Shown here: in pieces, positions 53,814-61,541 of the stretch
Position numbering within the stretch: the stretch's first letter is position 1
Layout of the letters: each line of letters opens with the position of its first letter
Source: a bacterium
GTDB taxonomy: Bacteria > Vulcanimicrobiota > Xenobia > Xenobiales > JADMJV01
NCBI GenBank assembly: GCA_018266105.1
Contig: JAFEBA010000026.1
Location: 1 to 64,000 of the forward strand
DNA: 64,000 bases
Reading direction: 5' to 3'
The notes under the pieces: generated by a model
Told to the model about the DNA's origin: nothing
What the model saw: only the letters and a program-made list of their open reading frames with translations
The model's database searches: none
Translations under genes and position numbers: made by a program

Positions 53814-55071
53814 ATGACGACTGAAGAATTTGCCGCGGCCCAGCGCCGCTACGTAGACCTGCTGGTCTCCCAAGGCTGCAATTTGCAGCCGGGACAACAT
53901 GTGCTGATCAATACCGAGCCTTCCTGCCTGGAGCTGGTGGGTCTGGCCGCCGAGGCCTTTTACCGACGAGGGGCTCGTTACGTCGACTATCACGTGACGT
54001 TGCCGCGAGTTGACCGTGCTCATGTGGAGTTTGGCTCGCCTCAGAGGCTGACCTTTGTGCCTGGATGGCGCAGCGTGCAGATGGACCAGCTGGTGGATTC
54101 CAAGGGCTGCATGTTGGCCTTTCGTAGTCAGGACGAGCCCGATCTTTACGAGGGTTTTGACGCGACCGGCATGTTACGCGTCAATGAGATGATGGTGGCC
54201 CGTCGAGAAGCGGTCAAGCGGTGGACCGAAGAAGGGGTACTGCAGCGCCAGGTGGCCTGGTGTCTGGCCGGCCCCCCCAGCCCCAAGTGGGCAGCCAAGG
54301 TCTATCCCGAGCTGGCCCCCGGAACGCGCGGTGGATGCCCTCTGGCGTGAGATCTTTAAGATGACCTTTGCGGACCAGGAGAACTGTGCCCAACTCTGGT
54401 CCGAGCATCTGGACCGTCTGGCCCGGCGCGCCGAGCTGCTCAACGCCATGCAGATTCGCCAGCTGCACTTTGTGAACAAAGAAAAAGGGACTGACCTTAA
54501 GGTCGGTCTTTCCTCGTTGGCCCGCTGGGTAAGCGGCCGCAAACAGACCGCTTCGGGTGTGGAAGTTTGTCTTAATATCCCAACCTTCGAGGTTTTCACC
54601 ACTCCCGACTGGCGCCAGACTAGCGGAACCGTAGGTTTGACCCGTCCCGCCATGATCAATGGCTCACTGGTGGAAGGGCTGCGACTGCGCTTTGAGCAGG
54701 GTGAGATTGTGGAAGTCCAGGCCGAGCGCAACGGGGCGGCATACGAAGCTCTGATTGGAACCGATGCGACGGCCCGGAGACTGGGAGAGGTGGCTCTGGT
54801 CGGGGTCGATTCTCCCATCTTTCAAAGCGGCAGGGTGTTCCAACACACCCTATATGACGAGAACGCCGCCTGCCATATCGCCACGGGCATGGCCTACACC
54901 GTTGGAATCGAAGATGGAGACCAGCTGCCAGGAGAACGGCTGGACGAAATTGGGTTTAATCGGAAGGCCAAAACTCACCAGGACGTGATGATTTCGGATG
55001 AGACCACCAGCGTGCGCGCCGATGGTCGTCTGATCTTGGAACAGGGGCGCTGGGTGGGAGAGCTGGCCTAG
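53814..55071 (+). pseudogene. M29 family aminopeptidase, frameshifted
   Basis: The region encodes an AmpS/PepS-type leucyl aminopeptidase (usual length about 410) in two frames. 53814-54350 gives the N-terminal part (VDLLVSQGCNLQPGQHVLI to WAAKVYPEL) and stops early; from about 54316 another frame resumes as ERAVDALWREIFKM and runs to 55071 with the metal-site regions NIPTFEVFTTPD, LYDENAACHIATGMAY and HQDVMISD. A one-base insertion in the GGCCCCC run near 54315-54320 explains it. This may be a real frameshift, a sequencing error or programmed recoding; I mark it as pseudogene but the sequence is otherwise intact. Confidence 0.75.
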
Positions 55072-55766
55072 TGTTCACCCGCTCGGCCGCCTTTTACGAT
55101 GCGATCTACGCTTTCAAGGATTACCAGGCCGAGGCCGAGCTGGTCATGGAGTGGGCAGCCCGCCACGGTTGGTCGGAGGGTGGGCTGCTGGATATGGCTT
55201 GCGGGACCGGTCGCCACGCTCAGTATTTTGCGCGTAAATATCAGGTCACCGGAGTGGATCTGGATCGACACCTGCTGGAGCAGGCGCGGCAGCGACTGCC
55301 CGAGGCGCGCTTCCTGCAGGGCGACATGTGCACGGTTGATCTGGGTCAACAGTTCGAGGTCGTCACCTGCTTGTTCTCGGCCATCGGTTATCTAAGCGAT
55401 GAGCAACTCCCCCAGGCCTGTGCCAACTTTTATCGGCATTTGAAGCCTGGTGGGGTGTTGCTGGTCGAACCCTGGCTTCGCCCGGACATGATCCGGCCGG
55501 GTCATGTCGGAGTGGACCGGGCCGAAGTGGAAGGGGCTCAGGTTGTGCGCATGAGTCGCCTGCAGCTCGAGGGTCGGCTTTCCATTTGTCAGTTTCAGTA
55601 TCTGATCGGAACGTCCCAGGGCATCCGACATGAAGCCGAAGACCATCGTCTGACTTTGTTCAGTTTAGATGAGTATCGGGCTGGAATAGAGCAGGCCGGA
55701 CTGCGCTTTCAGTGGGACGAGCCGAGACTGACCGGGCGGGGTCTGCTTGTGGGTGTAAAAGACTGA
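55071..55766 (+). CDS. Class I SAM-dependent methyltransferase
   Basis: 231 residues. Motif I is LLDMACGTGRHAQYFA, acidic loop TGVDLDRHLLEQAR, then FLQGDM and FYRHLKPGGVLLVEPW. The acceptor is unknown. GTG at 55071 overlaps the aminopeptidase stop by 1 bp. The next gene also encodes a methyltransferase (Pcm), so the two may be co-expressed. Confidence 0.88.
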   Translation: MFTRSAAFYDAIYAFKDYQAEAELVMEWAARHGWSEGGLLDMACGTGRHAQYFARKYQVTGVDLDRHLLEQARQRLPEARFLQGDMCTVDLGQQFEVVTCLFSAIGYLSDEQLPQACANFYRHLKPGGVLLVEPWLRPDMIRPGHVGVDRAEVEGAQVVRMSRLQLEGRLSICQFQYLIGTSQGIRHEAEDHRLTLFSLDEYRAGIEQAGLRFQWDEPRLTGRGLLVGVKD

Positions 55767-55809
55767 GAAAGGCGGATCTGCTGCTCCTGTTCCGAATTGA
55801 AGGGGTGTG

Positions 55810-56457
55810 ATGAAGAGCCAGTTTGCTCAGGCTCGCCAATCCATGTTGGACGAGCAGTTGATTCCCCGCGGAATACACGATCGAGCCGTGCTGGCCGCCC
55901 TCAATCTGGTGCCGCGCGAGGAATTCGTGGCCCCGGAGCTGGCCGAGTATGCCTACCGAGACTCTCCTCTAGGCATCGAGGAGGACCAGACGATTTCGCA
56001 GCCTTACGTGGTCGCTCTGATGGTTCAGGCACTGGAGCTGACCAGTGACTCTCTAGTTCTGGAGGTGGGAGCCGGTTCGGGTTATGCGGCCGCTGTGATG
56101 GGCCAGATTGCTCGTGAGGTGCACTCTTTGGAGCGGCATCCTCGCCTGGTTCAGGGCGCCCGGGAGGTGATCGCTCGCCTGGGTTATGGCAATGTGCATA
56201 TCCATCAGGCCGACGGGTGTCAGGGTTGGGCCAGCCGGGCCCCTTACGACGCCATCGCGGTGGCTGCGGGTGGTCCCTGTGTTCCAAACTCCCTGCGCCA
56301 GCAACTCAAGCAGGGCGGTCGTTTGCTGATGCCGGTTGGTCCTCGGAATGAGCAGACCTTGATTCGCTTGCGTCGGGTCGGTCTGAACGAATATCGCCAG
56401 GAGTCATTGGGGCAGGTGCGCTTCGTTCCGTTAATTGGACGCGAGGGCTGGACCTGA
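55810..56457 (+). CDS. pcm: Protein-L-isoaspartate O-methyltransferase
   Basis: 215 residues. Pcm hallmarks: LIPRGIHDRAVLAALNLVPREEFV, SPLGIEEDQTISQPYVVALMVQAL, VLEVGAGSGYAAAVMGQIA and VAAGGPCVPNSLRQQLKQGGRLLMPVG. It methylates isoaspartyl residues to start repair of aged proteins. ATG at 55810 chosen over GTG at 55807; GAAGGGG precedes it. Confidence 0.94.
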   Translation: MKSQFAQARQSMLDEQLIPRGIHDRAVLAALNLVPREEFVAPELAEYAYRDSPLGIEEDQTISQPYVVALMVQALELTSDSLVLEVGAGSGYAAAVMGQIAREVHSLERHPRLVQGAREVIARLGYGNVHIHQADGCQGWASRAPYDAIAVAAGGPCVPNSLRQQLKQGGRLLMPVGPRNEQTLIRLRRVGLNEYRQESLGQVRFVPLIGREGWT

Positions 56458-56463
56458 GGTTGC

Positions 56464-57630
56464 TCAAAACAACGGTTTGAAACGATAGTTGGCTGCTTTT
56501 AGAAAGTCGCGCCAACCAGGCGGCAAAGTCGCATCGGTGCGTTCTCGGACCAGATGAAAGGTCAGGGTCTTATCATTTTGCTGATTGACCAGGCTGGCCT
56601 GAAACGCCTCCTTCGCCTCTGCGGCCAGGGCCAGGGTTTTCGAGCTGAGCTGGCTTTTTTGCAGGTTCGCCAGGAAGCTGCCCAGGTCCACCCGAGCCCC
56701 TGGCAGACGGTCCGGGTTCGTGGATCGAGCCAGAGCTTTGCGAACACTGGCGCGCGCCCCACCGGCGATTTCGGTGGCCAGCTGGGCCCCCAACTGATCC
56801 AGAGCGGGTAGGAGCGAGTGACAAAATCTGTCACAATCCCAGGCGGCCAGACTGGGGGTGACCTGACTGCCCTGTTCTACCCAGGTGCTGGCCAGCTGGC
56901 GCGGGCTTTTGTCGAGTTGCTCCGGGGAGAACATTTTCTCAAAAGGCAGCCCCACCGCCGGGATGGGTTGGGGGGAGGCCAGGATAAAACGGCTCCAGGG
57001 TGCCAGGCGGGAGAGCACCTCCAGCTGTCCCCCCAGGCAGGTGTCCAGGATGATCTGCTCGACCGAGTTGCCCTGGAGCGCCCGCGAGGTCTGGTCGTAG
57101 GTGAGCGTCCCAACCCGTTCGTGGTTGCCGTGACCGGCCAGTGAGACCACCTGACGGCTGCCCGGGAAATCGCGGAGGTTGCTTTGAATGAGCGACTTCA
57201 GGCGGTCGGCCGGGGAGCCGGTGCTTTCGGGCAAAGGACCGGCACCCAGTTGCACGGGTTGGTTGCCTTTCCAGTAGGGGGCTTTGAGGCCCTGACGTAA
57301 ACCATCCTCGGCCTGGGAGGCCACATACAGACCTAGCAGCCCGCCCAGGCCCGCGGCCGCCAGGGCGACCCCCGAGGCTGGCAGAGACTGGGCGGCCAGA
57401 TAACCGGAAGTCAGGGCAACTGCTGCGCCCGTGGCGACGAAAGCTCCGGCAGCGGCGAATTGAAGGGCGCGCGCCGAACGCTGTCCATCCAGGCGCACCA
57501 CCAGGTTCCCCTGATTGGCTCGCGAGGCTTTCTCGAAATGGTCTACTCCGGCCAGGATCTGAGCCTGGATGCTGTGAGCTTTGCCGTCGACAAAGCTGCT
57601 GACGGCGAATTTGGGCGAAGAGATCTTCAC
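56464..57630 (-). CDS. Clostripain-like (C11/caspase-fold) protein with membrane hairpin
   Basis: 388 residues from a GTG at 57630 (a TTG at 57657 is possible). An N-terminal polar region is followed by two Ala/Gly/Leu-rich hydrophobic segments at about 56-105. The catalytic part fits a clan CD peptidase: His in VVSLAGHGNHERVG and Cys in QIILDTCLGGQLEVL, matching the spacing of clostripain-type enzymes. The specificity pocket cannot be judged. It has the same design as the zincin at 20670 and may be exported or membrane-inserted; that is inference. Confidence 0.65.
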   Translation of the reverse strand: MKISSPKFAVSSFVDGKAHSIQAQILAGVDHFEKASRANQGNLVVRLDGQRSARALQFAAAGAFVATGAAVALTSGYLAAQSLPASGVALAAAGLGGLLGLYVASQAEDGLRQGLKAPYWKGNQPVQLGAGPLPESTGSPADRLKSLIQSNLRDFPGSRQVVSLAGHGNHERVGTLTYDQTSRALQGNSVEQIILDTCLGGQLEVLSRLAPWSRFILASPQPIPAVGLPFEKMFSPEQLDKSPRQLASTWVEQGSQVTPSLAAWDCDRFCHSLLPALDQLGAQLATEIAGGARASVRKALARSTNPDRLPGARVDLGSFLANLQKSQLSSKTLALAAEAKEAFQASLVNQQNDKTLTFHLVRERTDATLPPGWRDFLKAANYRFKPLF

Positions 57631-57747
57631 CCCTGGAGTATCACTGCACGAACTCAAAAGGAGCTTAAACAGGTCTTTCAGAGTTTTTTAGGGGGGTGTG
57701 GCTAGGGTCTCATGCATACACAAAGACACCCAGAGGAGTAATGACCC

Positions 57748-58317
57748 ATGCAGATTACGCGGAATCAGCAGCCGGTACAGTTACCGCGCCTGACCCTGAA
57801 TCAGGATTCCAATAAGCCCGAGAACACCCCGCCCATCAAGCCCGATGCGGTTGACACCATTTCGGCCGGGGTGACCAAGGGAGCAAACTTTGCGAACGGC
57901 GCGATTGGTGCCTGGAACGGAGCCGTAGCCGGCGCCGTGGGCGGAGCCGCTATCAGCCTGGGCGGTAGCGCGCTATCCACCATTTCTGGCGCCTTGCATG
58001 GCACTTCTCACGTAACCGTGGGTAGCTTGTTGCACACGGCCGGTTCAGCTGGTTTGTGGGCGGCCGGCGGCGCGGTTGTCGGCGGCGTGGTGGGCTGTTA
58101 CGCGGCCAAAGGAATCGGGCATGTGGCGGGCGGATTCGGCGCCTCGGTCGCCAAGAAATTGGGAGCCCCTGAATCAGCCGGGCGTGCGGCTGGAACCGTC
58201 GCCGCCGGACTGGCCCTGGGCGGACTGGTCGGGCTCGGCGTAGCCGGGCATTCGGGAGCTTATATCACCTTGGGCGCGGCCGCCTTGGGTGGAGTGGTCT
58301 CTTACTTCAAGAACTGA
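57748..58317 (+). CDS. Glycine-zipper membrane protein
   Basis: 189 residues. A polar N-terminus (about 1-45, QLPRLTLNQDSNKPENTPP) precedes a long Gly/Ala/Val-rich stretch (about 50-188) with GAVAGAVGGAAISLGGSAL, AAGGAVVGGVVG and GLALGGLVGLGVAG, typical of glycine-zipper membrane helices. No enzyme motif. GAGGAG lies upstream of the ATG. A proper intrinsic terminator follows. It resembles the hydrophobic parts of the peptidase-type proteins nearby. Confidence 0.7.
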   Translation: MQITRNQQPVQLPRLTLNQDSNKPENTPPIKPDAVDTISAGVTKGANFANGAIGAWNGAVAGAVGGAAISLGGSALSTISGALHGTSHVTVGSLLHTAGSAGLWAAGGAVVGGVVGCYAAKGIGHVAGGFGASVAKKLGAPESAGRAAGTVAAGLALGGLVGLGVAGHSGAYITLGAAALGGVVSYFKN

Positions 58318-58339
58318 GCTTCAGGCAGCAAGAACAAAG

Positions 58340-58373
58340 AAAGCCCTTCGCATTGAGCGAATGGGCTTTTTTT
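58340..58373 (+). terminator. Intrinsic terminator after the glycine-zipper gene
   Basis: AAAGCCCTTCGC pairs with GCGAA-T-GGGCTTT around ATTGA, followed by seven Ts. An outer CAGGCAG/CTGCCTG pair brackets it. This is the only classic T-run terminator I see in the window. Confidence 0.85.
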
Positions 58374-58408
58374 CTGCCTGATGGGTCTGATTAAACGGGA
58401 GGTCAACG

Positions 58409-59362
58409 ATGAATCTGGCTGCCAATCCACTGCTGGTGAAGCTGGCGGGGGCCAAACGGATCATGATTTGCGGCTGCGGTGGCGGTCACGATCTTTACGC
58501 GGGACTGCCTCTTTACTTCTACCTGAGAAAGCGATGTGAATCGGTCTTCTTGGGGAATCTGACCTTCGCTGCGTTGGGGCCAAAGACTGGACGCCGTCTG
58601 ACTCCAGCCGTCACCTGCATCGACGCGGATACGGAAGGTTCGGATGATTTTTTCCCTGAGCGGGTGCTGGCTCGTTGGCTTCGAGGTCGCGGTATTGAGA
58701 CTTCGGTCTTTTGCTTTCAGCGCACCGGAGTGGTCACGCTCTTGAAGGCCTGGCGGGCGGTGCAGCATGAACTGAGCTTTGATGCCATCGTGTTGGCCGA
58801 CGGCGGCACCGACAGCCTGATGCGTGGCGACGAAGAGGGACTGGGCACCCCTCAGGAAGACCTGGCCAACATCGCAGCTGTGCACGCTCTCACAGTTCCC
58901 GTAAAAGTCCTGAGCTGCCTGGGTTTCGGTGTGGACCGGTTTGACGATGTTTGCCACGCTCACTTTCTGGAGTCGGCCGCCGCCTTGCAGCGCAAGGGCG
59001 CCTTCCTGGGCGCATTTTCGCTGTTGCCTGAAATGGAGGAGTCCAGACTGTTTATCGAGGCGGTCGATGATTGCGTGCGGGCCATGCCCGGGGCTCCCAG
59101 CGTGGTGGCTAACTCCATCGCCCATGCTTTGGAAGGTCAGTTCGGTAATGTGCATCGCACCTGGCGCACGGAGGGCAACAAACTCTTCATCAGCCCGTTG
59201 ATGTCGATGTACTGGAGTTTTGAAGTGGATGCGGTGGCCCGGCGCTGCCTTTACCTGCCCGAGTTGCAGGGGACGGTGGGCTACATGGATGTGGAAAGGG
59301 TCATTCAGGAGTTTCGTAAGCAGAACCCACCCACCCGACCGTTCACTCCCATCCCTTACTAA
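58409..59362 (+). CDS. DUF1152 protein
   Basis: 317 residues. CGCGGGHDLYAGLPLYFYLR is the family's N-terminal glycine-rich motif, followed by IVLADGGTDSLMRGDEEGLGTP, LGFGVDRFDDV and WYSF-like MYWSFEVDAVARR near the end. The family has no confirmed reaction. It starts 30 bp after the terminator, so it has its own promoter. Confidence 0.85.
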   Translation: MNLAANPLLVKLAGAKRIMICGCGGGHDLYAGLPLYFYLRKRCESVFLGNLTFAALGPKTGRRLTPAVTCIDADTEGSDDFFPERVLARWLRGRGIETSVFCFQRTGVVTLLKAWRAVQHELSFDAIVLADGGTDSLMRGDEEGLGTPQEDLANIAAVHALTVPVKVLSCLGFGVDRFDDVCHAHFLESAAALQRKGAFLGAFSLLPEMEESRLFIEAVDDCVRAMPGAPSVVANSIAHALEGQFGNVHRTWRTEGNKLFISPLMSMYWSFEVDAVARRCLYLPELQGTVGYMDVERVIQEFRKQNPPTRPFTPIPY

Positions 59363-59435
59363 GCAAATGTTAACCGGCTTTAATATGTTATGAAATGAAA
59401 ACAATTTGCTAATGTCCTGACAATAGGCTGGGAGT
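59363..59435 (+). promoter_or_regulatory. AT-rich promoter region of flhA/sctV
   Basis: 73 bp, clearly AT-rich compared with the surroundings (for example TTTAATATGTTATGAAATG), between the DUF1152 stop and the FlhA start. Likely a promoter; no consensus boxes are assigned. Confidence 0.4.
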
Positions 59436-61541
59436 ATGCCTCCCCAAACTTCCCAGCGTCTGCTGGACCTTTCTGAAGGCGTCATGGCGATGGCCGTGCT
59501 GGGAATCGTGTTCATGCTGATTGTGCCGTTGCCTGCCGGACTTCTAGACTTTCTGCTGGTGTGCAACATCACGTTCTCGGTGATCACGATTCTGATCGCA
59601 TTGAGCATTGCCGAGCCGCTCGAATTCGCAGTGTTCCCGACCATGCTGCTGGTGACCACGCTTTTTCGTCTAAGCCTGGACGTTTCGGCCACCCGCATGA
59701 TTTTGCTTCACGGTTACGAGAAGGATCCATTGACTCATCTCCCGATTGGAGCCGGGCATTTGATTCCGGCTTTCGGTCGAGTCGTGGTGGGGGGAAACTT
59801 GCTGGTGGGCCTCATCTTGTTTGTCATCTTGATTACCATTCAGATCTTGGTGATCACCAAGGGCGCCGAGCGGGTGGCTCAGGTCGCGGCTCGATTCACT
59901 TTGGACAAGATGCCCGGAGACCAGATGGCCATCGACGCCGACTTGGGGGCTGGTTTGATTACGGCTGACCAGGCCAAAGAACTGCGGTCCAAGCTCAAGC
60001 GTCAGGCTGACTTCTATGGTTCCATGGACGGCGCTGGCAAGTTCATTACCGGCGATGCCATTGCGGCCGTACTGATTATGCTGGTCAATGTGGTCGGCGG
60101 CGTGGCCATGGGTGTGATTTACTACCAGATGGGGGCCTGGGACGCCCTCAATACCTTCGCTTTGCTGTCAGTTGGTAACGGACTGATGACCACCGTGCCG
60201 GCCTTCTTGATGTCCACCTCGATGGGCCTGATTGTGACTCGGGCTGCCTCTCAGTCCAACCTGGCTCGGGACCTACTTGAGCAAATTACGGCTCAGCCGA
60301 AGGCCCTGAAGATGGCCGCCCGGGCCCTGTTGGTGATGGGAGGTCTGGGTCTGACCGGTGCCTTTGCCTTTCCGGCGAGTCCATTTCTATTGCTCAGCGC
60401 CATGTTGCACTTTGGGTTGAAGAGCCTTGAATCTGAGCGCGTGGCGGTTCTAGAAGCGAACGACAAAAAGGCTGAAGAAGTGAAGGTGGTCAAGCGTCGC
60501 GAGCCGGTGGATGTGACCACCATCATGGAAGTGGATCCGGTGGCCATGGAGGTGGGTCGAGGGCTTCTGGGATTGGTGAATCCTGATGAGGAGGCTCGAC
60601 TGATATCGAGAGTTGTGGCGATTCGTCGGCATCTAGCCTTGGAACTTGGAATCGTAGTTCCGGGGGTGCGCTTCCGCGATAACCTGCAGTTGGCTCCCAA
60701 CGCCTACGTGATCAGGATGCGGAATTTGGAAGTGGGTCGAGGAGAGGTCTTTCCCACCCAGTTTCTGGCCATCGGACCGGAAGACAAGCTGAAGAATCTG
60801 CGTGGAACGCGCACCACCGATCCGACCTACGCCATGCCGGGCGTGTGGATCAGCCCGGAGCAACGAGGGGATGCGGAGCGACTCGGATGTATGTTGTTCG
60901 ATCCAGTCAGCGTCATGGCCACCCAGTTGACCGAAATTCTGCGGGCGCGTGCGGCTGATCTACTGGGCCGCCAGGAGGTCCAGGCCTTACTTGATCTGCT
61001 CAAGCGGGCCAAACCCATGGTGGTTAAAGAGGCCACGGCGGAGCTGACGCTGGGTGACATTCAGAAGGTTCTTTGCAATCTCCTGAGCGAGCGAGTATCG
61101 ATACGCGATCTCTCGCGTATTTTGGAGTGCCTGGCCGACCATGTGGGCTTGACCAAGGACCCTGATTTGCTGACCGAGTTTGTGCGCTCACGTCTGGCCG
61201 CTCACATCTGCGAGGAATACGTCAACAACGACAGGATTCTCAACGTGATCTCTCTCGATCCGGAATTGGAACGGTTGATCAAGAAAGCCATCTACCGTGA
61301 CGCGACGGGGTTGCAGCTCAATCTTGAGCCGCAGTCCGGCCAGTTGCTGCTGGGGGCTCTGGCCAGGGAGCTGGACGCCATGCGCGAGCGTGGATTACAA
61401 CCGATTGTGATCACTTCGCCCGAAGTCCGGCCGGCTCTACGGCGACTGGCCGAACGCAGTTTCCCCACCCTGGTGGTTCTGTCCTGGAACGAAATAGCTC
61501 CGGGTATTCACGTGAATTCGCTGAGTATGGCCTGCATCTAG
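59436..61541 (+). CDS. flhA: FlhA/SctV family export gate protein
   Basis: 701 residues. Eight or so N-terminal membrane segments (about 15-340) and the FHIPEP hallmark RFTLDKMPGDQMAIDADLGAG, then a cytoplasmic domain (about 360-701) with IVVPGVRFRDNLQLAPNAYVIRM and RVSIRDLSRILECLADH. It forms the nonameric gate of flagellar or injectisome type III export. No other flagellar or injectisome gene lies in the window, so flagellar (FlhA) versus SctV origin is open; flhA is given as the generic symbol. Confidence 0.93.
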   Translation: MPPQTSQRLLDLSEGVMAMAVLGIVFMLIVPLPAGLLDFLLVCNITFSVITILIALSIAEPLEFAVFPTMLLVTTLFRLSLDVSATRMILLHGYEKDPLTHLPIGAGHLIPAFGRVVVGGNLLVGLILFVILITIQILVITKGAERVAQVAARFTLDKMPGDQMAIDADLGAGLITADQAKELRSKLKRQADFYGSMDGAGKFITGDAIAAVLIMLVNVVGGVAMGVIYYQMGAWDALNTFALLSVGNGLMTTVPAFLMSTSMGLIVTRAASQSNLARDLLEQITAQPKALKMAARALLVMGGLGLTGAFAFPASPFLLLSAMLHFGLKSLESERVAVLEANDKKAEEVKVVKRREPVDVTTIMEVDPVAMEVGRGLLGLVNPDEEARLISRVVAIRRHLALELGIVVPGVRFRDNLQLAPNAYVIRMRNLEVGRGEVFPTQFLAIGPEDKLKNLRGTRTTDPTYAMPGVWISPEQRGDAERLGCMLFDPVSVMATQLTEILRARAADLLGRQEVQALLDLLKRAKPMVVKEATAELTLGDIQKVLCNLLSERVSIRDLSRILECLADHVGLTKDPDLLTEFVRSRLAAHICEEYVNNDRILNVISLDPELERLIKKAIYRDATGLQLNLEPQSGQLLLGALARELDAMRERGLQPIVITSPEVRPALRRLAERSFPTLVVLSWNEIAPGIHVNSLSMACI

